A stretch of 64,000 bases of DNA from Terrabacter sp. 28. Lineage in GTDB: Bacteria; Actinomycetota; Actinomycetes; Actinomycetales; Dermatophilaceae. The translations under genes were made by a program, and so were the position numbers. Positions within the stretch are counted from its first letter, which is position 1; each line of letters begins with the position of its first letter. The notes under the pieces are model-generated. The model did no database searches, was not told the origin of the DNA, and saw nothing but the letters and a program-made list of their open reading frames with translations. Shown here one piece after another: positions 1 to 8,645 of this stretch. The DNA lies in NCBI GenBank assembly GCA_000955875.1, contig JYOE01000026.1, forward strand, positions 62,001 through 126,000. Reading direction: 5' to 3'.

Positions 1-652
1 CGCTGCCCACCGGCGCACCGAGGCCCTTGCTGAGGCACACCGAGACGGTGTCGAACTCGCGGCCGTAGTCGCCCACGGCGACGCCGGAGGCCACGTGGGC
101 GTTGAAGAGCCTCGCGCCGTCGAGGTGCATGGCCACACCGCGCTCACGGGTGACGGTGCGCGCCCGGCGGATCTCGTCGAGCGGCTGCACCGTTCCACCG
201 CCGAAGTTGTGGGTGTTCTCGACGATCACCAGCGCCGTGCACACCTGGTAGGGACCGGCGCCCGTGATCATCAGCGCGCTCGCGTCGTCGGCCCGGAACC
301 GGCCGCGCTCGGAGACCCAGGTGCGTGACGAGATGCCCGAGAGCACCGCCGCAGCACCCAGCTCGGCTCGCACCACGTGGGCCAGCGAGTCGCCGATGAG
401 CTCCTCGCCCTGCCTGACGTGCAGGCGCACGCCGAGCTGGTTGGCCATCGAGCCCGACGGCGTGAAGAGGGCGTCCTCGTGGCCGAGCAGGTCAGCGACG
501 CGCTCCTCGAGGGCCCGCAGGGTGGGGTCCTCACCGAAGACGTCGTCGCCGACCTCGGCGCTCGCCATGGCGGCGCGCATCGCCTCGGAGGGCTTCGTCA
601 GGGTGTCGCTGAGCAGGTCCGCCTTGTAGGCGCTGGAGCTCGCTGGCGCCAC
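1..652 (-). CDS. ltaE: Low-specificity L-threonine aldolase (3' end outside window)
   Basis: This is a PLP-dependent fold-type I enzyme that cleaves L-threonine or L-allo-threonine to glycine and acetaldehyde. The 217 visible residues contain the family start SDTLTKP, a VGDDVFGEDPT segment, HLDGARLFNA (the Asp that binds the PLP ring nitrogen) and, at the window edge, SKGLGAPVGS, whose Lys at about residue 209 forms the Schiff base. The family is usually 340-360 residues, so roughly the last third is missing. I chose the GTG at 652 because it is the first start in frame with the motif and lies 2 nt beyond the DAHP synthase stop, which implies translational coupling and one operon. The symbol follows E. 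coli LtaE by family only. Confidence 0.86.
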   Translation of the reverse strand, partial: MAPASSSAYKADLLSDTLTKPSEAMRAAMASAEVGDDVFGEDPTLRALEERVADLLGHEDALFTPSGSMANQLGVRLHVRQGEELIGDSLAHVVRAELGAAAVLSGISSRTWVSERGRFRADDASALMITGAGPYQVCTALVIVENTHNFGGGTVQPLDEIRRARTVTRERGVAMHLDGARLFNAHVASGVAVGDYGREFDTVSVCLSKGLGAPVGS

Positions 653-654
653 GC

Positions 655-2037
655 TCAGGCCTGGCCGAGCATCTCGGCGACGACGAAGGCGAGCTCGAGG
701 GACTGCTGGTGGTTCAGGCGCGGGTCGCACACGGACTCGTAGCGCTTCTCGAGGTCGGAGTCGATGATCTTCTCGGCACCGCCGAGGCACTCGGTCACGT
801 CGTTGCCGGTGAGCTCGACGTGGATGCCGCCGGGGATCGTGCCGAGGGACTGGTGCACCTCGAAGAAGCCGCGGACCTCCTCCACGATGTCCTCGAAGTC
901 GCGCGTCTTGTAGCCGGACGGGCTCTCGAACGTGTTGCCGTGCATGGGGTCGCAGATCCACGTCACGGTCGCACCGGACGCCGTCACCTTGTCGACGAGG
1001 GCCGGCAGGGCGTCGCGGATCGTGCCGGCGCCCATCCGCGTGATGAAGGTCAGGCGGCCCGGGGTGCGGTTCGGGTCGACCTTGTCGATGAGGCGCAGCA
1101 CCTCGTCGATGTCGGCCTTGGGCCCGAGCTTGACGCCGATCGGGTTGCTGATGCGCGAGACGAAGTCGACGTGCGCCCCGTCGAGCTGACGAGTGCGCTC
1201 GCCGACCCAGACGAAGTGGCCCGAGGTGTCGTAGAGGCGGCCCGAGCGGGAGTCGATGCGGGTCAGCGGGCGCTCGTAGTCGAGCAGCAGCGCCTCGTGG
1301 GCGGCGAAGAACTCGACGGTGCGCATGGCGTCGAAGTCGGCGCCGCACGCCGCCATGAACCGCATCGCCTTGTCGATGTCCTTGGCGAGCTTCTCGTAGC
1401 GGGCGTTGGCGGAGTTGGCGACGAAGCCGCGGTTCCAGTCGTGCACGTGCCGCAGGTCGGCGAATCCGCCTGTGGTGAAAGCGCGCACGAGGTTCAGGGT
1501 GGCCGAGCTCGCGTGGTAGGCGCGGACGAGGCGCTGCGGGTCGGGGATGCGCGCGGCCTCGTGGAAGGCGAAGTCGTTGACCATGTCGCCACGGAACGCG
1601 GGCAGCGTGACGCCCTCGCGGGTCTCGACCGTCGAGCTGCGCGGCTTGGCGTACTGCCCGGCCATGCGGCCGATCTTGACGACCGGCACCGACGCGCCGT
1701 AGGTCAGCACGGCCGCCATCTGCAGGATCGTCTTGATGCGGTCGCGGATGTTGTCGGCCGTCGCGGACGCGAACGTCTCGGCGCAGTCGCCGCCCTGGAG
1801 CACGAACGCCTCGCCGACGGCGGCCTTCGCCATGCGGTCGGTGAGGATGTCGCACTCGCCGGCGAAGACGAGCGGAGGATACGAGGCGAGCGTCTCGATC
1901 ACCTCGGCGAGCGCGGCGGTGTCGGGCCAGGCCGGCTGCTGCTGGGCCTCGAGCTCGGTGGCCGCAGCCGTGAGGGCGGCGAGGGCCTCGGACCCGTCAG
2001 CGGGTTCGAGACCGACATCGGCGGTGACGGTCCTCAT
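655..2037 (-). CDS. aroG: 3-deoxy-7-phosphoheptulonate synthase, class II (first shikimate step)
   Basis: Condenses phosphoenolpyruvate and erythrose 4-phosphate to DAHP, the entry to aromatic amino acid synthesis. The 460-residue length matches the class II (plant/Mycobacterium AroG) type, not the short E. coli type. Visible motifs include LQGGDCAETF, GQYAKPRS, TGHFVWVGERTRQLDGAHV, GVKLGP, CDPMHGNT and HVELTGNDVTECLGG, which carry the metal and substrate ligands. ATG 2037 follows a GGGGTGA ribosome site. It sits about 100 nt after the response regulator gene and directly before threonine aldolase on the same strand. Class II enzymes are often feedback-inhibited by aromatic amino acids; nothing here settles that. 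Confidence 0.97.
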   Translation of the reverse strand: MRTVTADVGLEPADGSEALAALTAAATELEAQQQPAWPDTAALAEVIETLASYPPLVFAGECDILTDRMAKAAVGEAFVLQGGDCAETFASATADNIRDRIKTILQMAAVLTYGASVPVVKIGRMAGQYAKPRSSTVETREGVTLPAFRGDMVNDFAFHEAARIPDPQRLVRAYHASSATLNLVRAFTTGGFADLRHVHDWNRGFVANSANARYEKLAKDIDKAMRFMAACGADFDAMRTVEFFAAHEALLLDYERPLTRIDSRSGRLYDTSGHFVWVGERTRQLDGAHVDFVSRISNPIGVKLGPKADIDEVLRLIDKVDPNRTPGRLTFITRMGAGTIRDALPALVDKVTASGATVTWICDPMHGNTFESPSGYKTRDFEDIVEEVRGFFEVHQSLGTIPGGIHVELTGNDVTECLGGAEKIIDSDLEKRYESVCDPRLNHQQSLELAFVVAEMLGQA

Positions 2038-2135
2038 GTTCACCCCGCAAGCGTAGACGCCGCCACGCACGCTCCCTGCACGGGTCCGCATCCCGAAACC
2101 TCCGGGCGCCCGAGAGCTCCCGTTGGCGTATGCCG

Positions 2136-2834
2136 TCAGGCGGGCGACGTGGGGTCGGCGAGGTCGAGGCCGCGCTCCATGGCGAAGCGGGCGAGCTCGA
2201 CGCGGTTGTGCATCTGCAGCTTGCCGAAGATGTTCTGCACGTGGTTCTGGACGGTGCGGTGCGACAGGAACAGGGTGGCCGCGATCTCCTTGTAGCCCAT
2301 GCCGGTCGCGACGTACTTGAGGATCTCGGTCTCGCGGTCGGTGAGCTCGGGGACAGGCCGTTCTGGTGTGCCGCCGCCGGCGGCCTTGACCCGCCGGAAC
2401 TCCCCGAGCACGAGGCCGGCCAGCCCGGCGGTGAACACCGGTTCGCCGGCAGCGGTCGCCCGCACGGCGGCGAGGAACTCCTCCCGACCCGCTGACTTGA
2501 CGAGGTAGCCGAGCGCTCCGGCCTTGACGGCGTCGAGGACGTCCTGGTGGTCGCCGCTCGCCGACAGGATGAGGATGCGGGTCGGCACCCCGGCCTGCGC
2601 GAGGGCCGCGCACACCTCCGCGCCGCTCAGCCCGGGCAGGTTGAGGTCGAGCACGAGCACGTCAGGCGTCGTGGCGCGGGTGCGAGCGAGGGCGGAGCGG
2701 CCGTCGTCGGCGGTGGCCAGCACCTCGAAGCCCGCGTCCACGAGGTCGCGGGCGACGGCGTCGCGCCACATCGGGTGGTCGTCGGCGACGACGACACTGA
2801 TGTGTTCGGGCGGCGTGCTGCCGTCCTGATGCAT
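2136..2834 (-). CDS. NarL/FixJ-family response regulator
   Basis: DNA-binding response regulator of 232 residues. The N-terminal receiver has an acidic pair (VVVADDHP), a phosphoacceptor Asp near residue 63 (VLVLDLNLPG) and the conserved Lys in LVKSAG. A C-terminal LuxR-type helix-turn-helix follows (ELTDRETEIL to HRTVQNHVQNIFGKL). Two starts are possible: a GTG at 2855 overlapping the kinase stop as GTGA, or the ATG at 2834, which has a perfect AGGAGG five nt upstream; I chose the ATG. It is co-transcribed with the sensor kinase and the acyltransferase. Targets are unknown, and the DAHP synthase gene downstream need not be one. Confidence 0.93.
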   Translation of the reverse strand: MHQDGSTPPEHISVVVADDHPMWRDAVARDLVDAGFEVLATADDGRSALARTRATTPDVLVLDLNLPGLSGAEVCAALAQAGVPTRILILSASGDHQDVLDAVKAGALGYLVKSAGREEFLAAVRATAAGEPVFTAGLAGLVLGEFRRVKAAGGGTPERPVPELTDRETEILKYVATGMGYKEIAATLFLSHRTVQNHVQNIFGKLQMHNRVELARFAMERGLDLADPTSPA

Positions 2835-2851
2835 GGCGTCCTCCTGGTGCG

Positions 2852-4150
2852 TCACGGTGTTCCTCGTCGAGAGGGCCTGGTGTCCGGTTCGTCACCATGG
2901 TGACGGGTGGGACGTCGGTTCGTCCGGCGGTTCGGGATGCGCAGCTCGACCGTGGTGCCGCCCGCCGGCCCGGACGTGATGCTCGCGGAGCCGCCGAGGT
3001 CCGCGAGACGACCCCGGATGCTCGACGAGACACCGAGCCGGCCCTGCCCCACGGCCTCGTCGAGACGGCCCGCCGGAACACCCCGACCGGAGTCGCGGAT
3101 CGTCACGGCGACGTCCTTGCCGTCGTCGTCGAGCAGCACCCACGCGCGGGCGCTCTCGCCTGCGTGCTGGCGCACGTTGTCGAGCGCGGCCTCGACGGCC
3201 GCGACGACCTCGTCGGCCACGCGGCGAGGCAGCAGCACCGCGTCGGCGGGCGCGACGAGCTGCACGCCGGCACGCTCGACGTGCCTGAGCAGGACGCGCA
3301 GGTCGGCGTCGCCGCTGACCGCCCGCCCCACCTCGGCGAGATCGGTCTGGCTGACCAGCGTGCGCAGGATGGTCTCCTGCTCCCCCGCCATCGCCCCGAG
3401 GCGGGCAGCCTCGCCACCGAGTTCGGCGGCGCGGCGGTTGATGAACGCCAGCGTCTGCAGGACCCCGTCGTGCACCGTGCGCGCGAGACGGTCACGCTCG
3501 TTGCGCGCCGCGTCGAGTCGCATGGCCTCGGCCAGCGCCTCGTGGCTGGCGCGGGCCAGGTCGACGCAGTAGCCGATGCAGCCGCCGAGCAGCAGCCCGA
3601 AGATCGAGTTGGAGATGGTGTTGGCCGTCGGCTGCACGACCTCGACGAACGAGGTGGCCGCCACCAGCGACGCAGCAGCCAGACCCCCACGCCAGCCGCG
3701 CAGCACGGCGAACCCGACGACCGCAGCGGTGGGCCAGATCGACGGGATGGTCTTGGCACCTCCGGTGATGACCTCGGGATCGTCGACGAGGCGGGTCGCG
3801 AGGATCGCGCTGCAGCCGATGACGAGCTCGACGGTGTAGGCGCGCACGGTGCGCATGGGCCGCAGGGTCTGCACCGCCGTCCACGCGGCCAGGACCGCCA
3901 GCACGGCGACGGCTCCCCCGAGGCGCGCGATCTCGCCGTGGCGCCCCCACACCGCCCACGTCGCGTACGCGAGGGCGAGCCAGCGGAAGACGTCGACGGC
4001 TCGCCACAGGCCTCGGACGAGCACGTGCTCGTCGTCGGCGAGGCGTGCGGGTCTCCCCCGCTCGCCCGCGGGTGAGGGGTCAAGCGACGCCGGGACGACG
4101 GCCGAGCCCGGGTCGACGGGTTCGGCACCGGCGTCGCGAGGCACGGTCAC
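2852..4150 (-). CDS. Membrane sensor histidine kinase
   Basis: Sensor partner of the adjacent response regulator. A cytoplasmic N-terminus of about 45 residues is followed by four to six hydrophobic helices (about residues 50-200). The dimerisation/phosphoacceptor helix carries RTVHDGVLQ with His near residue 227, which is the HisKA_3 arrangement found in kinases paired with NarL-type regulators. The ATP-binding domain shows ALDNVRQHA (N box), DSGRGVP (G1) and GRLGVSSSI (G2). The large membrane portion with little extracytoplasmic sequence suggests sensing within or near the membrane. GTG 4150 starts 4 nt after the acyltransferase stop, so the three genes form an operon. The signal is unknown. 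Confidence 0.92.
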   Translation of the reverse strand: MTVPRDAGAEPVDPGSAVVPASLDPSPAGERGRPARLADDEHVLVRGLWRAVDVFRWLALAYATWAVWGRHGEIARLGGAVAVLAVLAAWTAVQTLRPMRTVRAYTVELVIGCSAILATRLVDDPEVITGGAKTIPSIWPTAAVVGFAVLRGWRGGLAAASLVAATSFVEVVQPTANTISNSIFGLLLGGCIGYCVDLARASHEALAEAMRLDAARNERDRLARTVHDGVLQTLAFINRRAAELGGEAARLGAMAGEQETILRTLVSQTDLAEVGRAVSGDADLRVLLRHVERAGVQLVAPADAVLLPRRVADEVVAAVEAALDNVRQHAGESARAWVLLDDDGKDVAVTIRDSGRGVPAGRLDEAVGQGRLGVSSSIRGRLADLGGSASITSGPAGGTTVELRIPNRRTNRRPTRHHGDEPDTRPSRRGTP

Positions 4151-4154
4151 CGGC

Positions 4155-5018
4155 TCAGACGGCGGCCACGACCGGCCCGTCGCCGTCGTCGTCGACGGGC
4201 TCCGAGCTCGTCGGGGTCGGGTCGGCGTCGGCAGACGGACGCGCCTTGCCCTCGGCAGCGTCGAGCGCCTCCTCCAGCTCCGGCGCGGCGCTCCCGGGCT
4301 TCGCAGCCTCCTGCAGCTCCCGCGCCTTGGCGCGGGCCGCCGAGACGAGACGGTCCTTCATCGACGTGGCGTACATGTCGACGTACTCCTGGCCGGAGAG
4401 CAGCATCAGCTCGTACATGATCTCGTCGGTGATCGAGCGCAGGACGAAACGGTCGTCCTCCATGCCCTCGTAGCGCGAGAAGTCGAGGGGCTTGCCCACG
4501 CGGACGCCGACCCGCATGATGCGCGGGATCACCTTGCCGGTGGGCTGCGCCTTGTCGGTGCCGATCATGGCGACGGGGATGACCGTGACCTTGCCCTCGA
4601 GCGCCATCCGGGCCACGCCGGTGCGGCCGCGGTAGAGCCGGCCGTCGGGCGAACGGGTGCCCTCGGGGTAGATGCCGAGCAGGTCGCCGCGGCGCAGGAC
4701 CTTCAGGCCCGAGCTCAGCGCGGCGTTGCTCGCCTTGCCGCCCGACCGGTCGACGGGCAGCTGCCCGACACCCTTGAAGAAGGCGGCGGTGAGCCGGCCC
4801 TTGATGCCGCGACCGGTGAAGTAGTCGCTCTTCGCGAGGAACGTCACGCGCCGCGAGACGACGAGCGGCAGGAAGATCGAGTCGGAGAAGGAGAGGTGGT
4901 TGCTCGCGAAGATCGCGGCGCCCTCTTCGGGGATGTTCTCCTCCCCTTCCACCCACGGGCGGAAGAGGAGCTTGATGATCGGTCCGATGACGATCGTCTT
5001 GAGGAACCAGTAGAACAA
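4155..5018 (-). CDS. 1-acyl-sn-glycerol-3-phosphate acyltransferase (PlsC family)
   Basis: Transfers an acyl group to lysophosphatidic acid or a related acceptor. Both hallmark blocks are present: NHLSFSDS (the HX4D catalytic motif) and PEGTRS. The C-terminal 60 residues are acidic, Ala-rich and probably disordered. I prefer the TTG start at 5018 (LFYWFLKT...), because GGAAGG lies 8 nt upstream and the likely -10 box (TAGAGT, 5055-5050) lies between this codon and the next in-frame ATG at 5075, which would be untranscribed. The longer 306-residue form cannot be fully excluded. It is the first gene of an operon with the two-component system, so the system may respond to membrane lipid state; that is inference. 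Confidence 0.88.
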   Translation of the reverse strand: MFYWFLKTIVIGPIIKLLFRPWVEGEENIPEEGAAIFASNHLSFSDSIFLPLVVSRRVTFLAKSDYFTGRGIKGRLTAAFFKGVGQLPVDRSGGKASNAALSSGLKVLRRGDLLGIYPEGTRSPDGRLYRGRTGVARMALEGKVTVIPVAMIGTDKAQPTGKVIPRIMRVGVRVGKPLDFSRYEGMEDDRFVLRSITDEIMYELMLLSGQEYVDMYATSMKDRLVSAARAKARELQEAAKPGSAAPELEEALDAAEGKARPSADADPTPTSSEPVDDDGDGPVVAAV

Positions 5019-5049
5019 CCGCGTCCGCCTTCCATCAGTGACCGCTCGA

Positions 5050-5055
5050 ACTCTA
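5050..5055 (-). promoter_or_regulatory. Candidate -10 box, plsC-kinase-regulator operon
   Basis: TAGAGT read on the minus strand. Transcription would begin near 5043, leaving a leader of about 25 nt that contains GGAAGG before the TTG at 5018. No convincing -35 is seen. Confidence 0.5.
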
Positions 5056-5203
5056 CGACACTCGCGCACCCACATCCGCGCATGCGAGGATCGACAGGTA
5101 CAGCCGATTCGTCCGAGGAGCCCCTCCGTGACCCCTGCGACGGCCCTCCCGACGCCCCGTCGGGCGCCCGCGTGCTCGCCGACGACCCCCGCCGGGAGCC
5201 GTC

Positions 5204-5806
5204 GTGGCTGACCGCGACCTCGACGCCGAGTTCGAGCGCATCATCGCGGGGTGGGACGACGAGGCCCCCGACCCGCAGCGCCGTGAGGCGTCGGCGCCGT
5301 CACCCACGGATGCGACCGCGGCCGAGGCCCCGGCCGACGAGCCGTCCGACACCGCCTCCGACGGCGCCGATCCCACCGGCTCGGCCGTCGCGCTCGACCC
5401 CTCGCCGGCAGAGGCCCCGCCGTCCGCGTCACCGGACACCACCACGCCCGCAGGCGGCCGGCTCGAGCTGCCGATCGCTCCGACGACCTCGCACGCCTGG
5501 CGCGGGAGCACGCCCCGGCGCGACGACGCCGACGACCTGCTCGACGCGTCCGACCTCGACGACGACCACTTCGTGCCGCCGTCCGAGATCGACCTGCCCT
5601 CCGCCGAGACCGACCCGATGTTCTGGGCCATCGTCGGCGGACTGGTGGGTGGGCCGCTCCTGCTGCTCTACGTGCTGTTCTTCGACCGCGACGGCAGCGG
5701 CTGGTGGGTCGCGACGGCGCTCGCCATGGTCGTCGTCGGTTTCGTGCTGCTCGTGCTGCGGGGCGGTAACGAGCGCGACCCCTTCGACGACGGCACGCGG
5801 GTCTAG
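5204..5806 (+). CDS. Conserved membrane protein with acidic disordered N-terminus
   Basis: 200 residues, no known function. It opens with a short conserved-looking helix (FERIIAGWDDE). About 110 residues rich in Ala, Pro, Asp, Ser and Thr follow, probably disordered. Two transmembrane helices lie near residues 137-160 and 165-185, and the tail is charged. GTG 5204 has a weak GGGAG upstream. The gene diverges from the acyltransferase operon and converges on the EEP hydrolase, sharing a CTAG tetranucleotide for both stop codons. Actinobacterial proteins of this build are common but uncharacterised, so I give no function. Confidence 0.82.
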   Translation: MADRDLDAEFERIIAGWDDEAPDPQRREASAPSPTDATAAEAPADEPSDTASDGADPTGSAVALDPSPAEAPPSASPDTTTPAGGRLELPIAPTTSHAWRGSTPRRDDADDLLDASDLDDDHFVPPSEIDLPSAETDPMFWAIVGGLVGGPLLLLYVLFFDRDGSGWWVATALAMVVVGFVLLVLRGGNERDPFDDGTRV

Positions 5807-6564
5807 CCGGCCTGCTCCCGCACCGGTGCGGCCGTGAGGTCGAGGTCCACCCAGACGGGACGGTGGTCCGAGCCGCGGGCGAGGTCGCGTTCCTCGACCT
5901 CCGCAGGTTCGCTCACGGCGACCCCAAGACCCGGACTCGCGAAGACGACGTCGAGGGCGGCCGTCGGGGCTGCGGCCGGGAAGGTGGCGGTGTCACCCGA
6001 CACGAGGCGCAGGCGGTCGGCGAGGACGGCGAAGGCCCGGCCGTCGCTGCCCTCGTTGAGGTCGCCCGCGACGACGACGTCGGACACCGACCCACGCGAG
6101 GACGTGTCGGACGCGTACCTCTCGAGCACCGCCGACGTGTGCCGCAGCCGCTCGTCGGCGCGCAGGCCGAGGTGCACGCTGACGACCGTGACGGGTCGGC
6201 CCGTGGCCGCGCCGCCGGCGAGCTCCACGGTCGCGGCGGCATACCCTCTCGTGCGGTCGGGGAAGCGCACCGGCAGCCGTCCTCGACTGCGCCCGACGAG
6301 GACCACTCGTGGACCGACGAGCACGGCCGTGCCGCCGGTGCCGAGACGCCCCCTGCCCCACGCCATGCCGCACGCCATGCCGCACGCTTGGGCGAACCGC
6401 GGCAGCCTGACCTCGGTGGTGAGCCGGCGCGGGACCTCCTGGAGACAGAGCACGTCGGGCGCGACCGTCCGCACCACCCGCGCCGCGGCAGCGCGGTCGT
6501 CGCGCAGGTCGTGCACGTTGTAGCTCATGACCCGCAGCACGTTCCCGGGCCGGTCGCCGGGCAC
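5803..6564 (-). CDS. Endonuclease/exonuclease/phosphatase-family hydrolase
   Basis: Metal-dependent phosphodiesterase of the EEP (DNase I-like) superfamily, 253 residues. The motifs are in the expected order: MSYNVHDL (Asn), CLQEV (metal-binding Glu), VSVHLGL (His), VVAGDLNEG (Asp/Asn) and GSDHRPVWV (catalytic His near the C-terminus). No signal peptide is seen, so it is probably cytosolic. Substrate cannot be read from sequence; nucleic acid, phosphoinositide and sphingomyelin hydrolases share this fold. It starts at GTG 6564, four nt after the glucokinase stop, as the last gene of that operon. A 12-bp tandem repeat near 6358-6390 encodes an odd CGMACGMAWG stretch that may vary in copy number. 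Confidence 0.88.
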   Translation of the reverse strand: MPGDRPGNVLRVMSYNVHDLRDDRAAAARVVRTVAPDVLCLQEVPRRLTTEVRLPRFAQACGMACGMAWGRGRLGTGGTAVLVGPRVVLVGRSRGRLPVRFPDRTRGYAAATVELAGGAATGRPVTVVSVHLGLRADERLRHTSAVLERYASDTSSRGSVSDVVVAGDLNEGSDGRAFAVLADRLRLVSGDTATFPAAAPTAALDVVFASPGLGVAVSEPAEVEERDLARGSDHRPVWVDLDLTAAPVREQAG

Positions 6565-6567
6565 GGG

Positions 6568-7536
6568 TCAGCGGCCCGCCCGCGCCAGCTCGGCCGCCCC
6601 GATGAGGCCCGCGTCGCTGCCGAGGACGGCGCGCACGATCCTCGCCTCCGGTCGGTAGCCCCGACCTGGCAGCTGTCGCCGGAACGCCTCGCGGGCCGGG
6701 CCTATGAGCATCTCGTCGGCGGCGCTGACGCCCCCGCCGATGACGAACAGTCCGGGGTCGAAGGCCGCGGCGAGGTTGGCCAGGCCGATGCCCAGCCACC
6801 GCCCGATGTCGGCGAGCAGCTCGCGCGCGGTCGGGTCGCCGTCACGGGCGGCCTCGGTGATGAAGGGGCCGGTGAGCGCCGACCCGTCTCCACCGAGCCG
6901 CGAGAGCAGGTCGGCGACGACGGGTGATCCGGCGTCCATCATCGCGCGGGCCTCTCGGACCAGGGCGTTGCCGCTGGCGTACTGCTCCCAGCAGCCGCGG
7001 TTGCCGCACTCGCAGCGCACGCCGCCCGGCATGATCTGCATGTGGCCGAACTCGCCGGCGATGCCGTGACGGCCGCGCTGCACGTTGCCGTCGATGATGA
7101 GCGCGCCACCGATCCCGGTGCCGAGCGTGATGACGACGACGTGCGACTCACCGCGGGCCGCGCCGAAGCACGCCTCGGCCCACGCGGCCGCGTTCGCGTC
7201 GTTGTCGACGGTGATCGGCAGCGCGATGCGCTGGGCGAGCGAGTCGCGCAGCGGCTCGTTGCGCCACGACAGGTGCGGCGCGAAGACGACCGTGGCACGG
7301 TCCTCGGCGACGAAGCCGGCCGCACCGATGCCGACCGCCACGACGTCGTCGTCACCGACCTTCGACAGCAGCTCCTCGACCGACTCGACGATGGTGTTCT
7401 CCACGACCGAGGGCGACGTCGAGCGGTGCGGGGTGTCGCGACGGGTGCGGTGCGTGATGACACCGTTCTCGTCGACGACACCTCCGGCCACCTTGGTGCC
7501 GCCGATGTCGATGCCGATGGCCAGCCGTCTGCTCAT
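6568..7536 (-). CDS. glk: ROK-family glucokinase
   Basis: Phosphorylates glucose with ATP (some actinobacterial relatives also use polyphosphate). The 322 residues show the N-terminal phosphate-binding DIGGTK (residues 10-15), the sugar-binding Asn-Asp pair in VDNDANAAA, GTGIGGALI, the EFGHMQ signature and the CECGNRGCWEQ zinc cluster, where three Cys plus the His of GEFGHM bind structural zinc. This composition matches actinobacterial GlkA rather than a ROK repressor, since no N-terminal helix-turn-helix exists. Its ATG overlaps the stop of the preceding Cys-rich protein as TGATG. In Streptomyces GlkA also mediates glucose repression; whether that holds here is unknown. Confidence 0.94.
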   Translation of the reverse strand: MSRRLAIGIDIGGTKVAGGVVDENGVITHRTRRDTPHRSTSPSVVENTIVESVEELLSKVGDDDVVAVGIGAAGFVAEDRATVVFAPHLSWRNEPLRDSLAQRIALPITVDNDANAAAWAEACFGAARGESHVVVITLGTGIGGALIIDGNVQRGRHGIAGEFGHMQIMPGGVRCECGNRGCWEQYASGNALVREARAMMDAGSPVVADLLSRLGGDGSALTGPFITEAARDGDPTARELLADIGRWLGIGLANLAAAFDPGLFVIGGGVSAADEMLIGPAREAFRRQLPGRGYRPEARIVRAVLGSDAGLIGAAELARAGR

Positions 7537-8039
7537 CAGGGTCCTCCCGGCCGCGTCGTGTGGCGCTCGTCGTCGTTGCGCTCGTCGTCCTTGTGCTCGT
7601 CATCGCCGTGGTCACCGCGCTCCTCGCGGCGTTCGCGCTGCGCGGTCGCCAGGTCACGCAGGGCCGTCGCCGCGAAGCCCACGAAGTCGGCGACCCGGTC
7701 GATGGTGTCGGGGTTGACCTGCTGCACGAAGGCGATCAGCTGGCAGACCGGGCAGACCCGGCACGCAGCGGGGGTCGTGCCGCCGCAGGTGCAGTCCGAC
7801 CGGGCGGAGTGGCGATCGCCGGAGCCGTCAGGACGGTCGCTCGGGTCGGCGGCCGGGTGGTCGTGATGCGGCTGCTCGTGCGCTCGGTCGGCGGGGTGGC
7901 CGTTCGCGTCGGACGTGCCCGACGGCATACGCGAGGGGGCACCCCAGCCACGCTGGGAGAGCAGGTCGACGAGCAGCGCCGCCTCCTCGGCCACGGAGCC
8001 GGGGGCGCCACCGGCGCGGGATGCGTCGTTGGGCGTCAC
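7536..8039 (-). CDS. Conserved actinobacterial Cys-rich protein upstream of glucokinase
   Basis: 167 residues of unknown function. An N-terminal segment (AEEAALLVDLLSQR) precedes a His/Asp-rich low-complexity stretch. A compact cluster CTCGG...CRVCPVCQLI (five Cys within about 20 residues, near residues 83-100) probably binds zinc, followed by a helix (RVADFVGFAATALRDLA) and a charged tail. I recall a protein of this kind beside glucokinase in other actinobacteria, which would suggest a linked role, but I cannot verify that here. It begins with GTG 8039, six nt after the SRPBCC gene, and ends overlapping the glucokinase ATG. Confidence 0.8.
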   Translation of the reverse strand: MTPNDASRAGGAPGSVAEEAALLVDLLSQRGWGAPSRMPSGTSDANGHPADRAHEQPHHDHPAADPSDRPDGSGDRHSARSDCTCGGTTPAACRVCPVCQLIAFVQQVNPDTIDRVADFVGFAATALRDLATAQRERREERGDHGDDEHKDDERNDDERHTTRPGGP

Positions 8040-8045
8040 CGCGGC

Positions 8046-8489
8046 TCAGGCCTCGACGCGCTTCTTCAGCTCCTTGAGCGCGGTGTCGACGATGACCTTC
8101 TCCGCCTTGCGCTTGAGCAGCCCGATCATCGGGATCTTGACGTCGACCGCGAGACGGTACGTGACCTTGGTGCCGTCGCCGTCGCTCGTCAGGGTGTAGG
8201 AGCCGTTCATCGCCTTGAGCACCTGAGCCGAAACGAGCGACCAGGAGATGACTCCCGTGCCGTCCTCGACGACGTCCCACTCGTAGTCCAGGACGTAGGT
8301 GTCCTTGATCGCGCCGGCGTCGAGGGTGAACTGCACCTGGTCGGCCCAGCCGTCACCCTCCTCGGCGAGCACCGCGACGTCCTTCACCTCACCCGCCCAC
8401 TCGGGGTAGGCCTCGAAGTCCGCGATGACGTCGAGCACCTCGCCCGGAGGTGCGTCGATGACGATGGAGGACTCGGTGCGATCGGCCAT
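8046..8489 (-). CDS. SRPBCC (START/polyketide cyclase-like) family protein
   Basis: 147 residues forming one SRPBCC fold, a small helix-grip domain with a hydrophobic pocket for lipids or other hydrophobic ligands. Typical N-terminal features are visible: SIVIDAPPGEVLDVIADFEAYPEW, where a helix faces the cavity. The C-terminal helix is basic (LLKRKAEKVIVDTALKELKKRVEA). It is the first gene of the glucokinase operon and diverges from the long-chain acyl-CoA ligase, which makes a lipid-related ligand plausible (inference). The start ATG 8489 lies 7 nt from a TAGCCT -10 box, so the message is probably leaderless. Confidence 0.88.
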   Translation of the reverse strand: MADRTESSIVIDAPPGEVLDVIADFEAYPEWAGEVKDVAVLAEEGDGWADQVQFTLDAGAIKDTYVLDYEWDVVEDGTGVISWSLVSAQVLKAMNGSYTLTSDGDGTKVTYRLAVDVKIPMIGLLKRKAEKVIVDTALKELKKRVEA

Positions 8490-8496
8490 GCGCCGA

Positions 8497-8502
8497 AGGC
8501 TA
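8497..8502 (-). promoter_or_regulatory. -10 box for leaderless SRPBCC-glk operon
   Basis: TAGCCT on the minus strand, 7 nt before ATG 8489. This spacing puts transcription start on the initiation codon. Confidence 0.6.
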
Positions 8503-8645
8503 TCGCGTCACCTGTCGCACGACCGCCCACGCCCGGACGCCTGTCACGGCGCGTCGGCCGCGTGCGAAGATGTGGTCCGCCGGGTCCGCGAGGGCCGGCC
8601 GCGCCCCCGGATTCCGCTGTGACCTTCACGACGTGGCCCGGGCAG

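Noticed and set aside
709..2295. Long plus-strand open frame of 528 codons across aroG and the response regulator
   Set aside because: It is antisense to two well-supported genes and shows the Val/Glu/Arg/Gly bias of GC-rich shadow frames.
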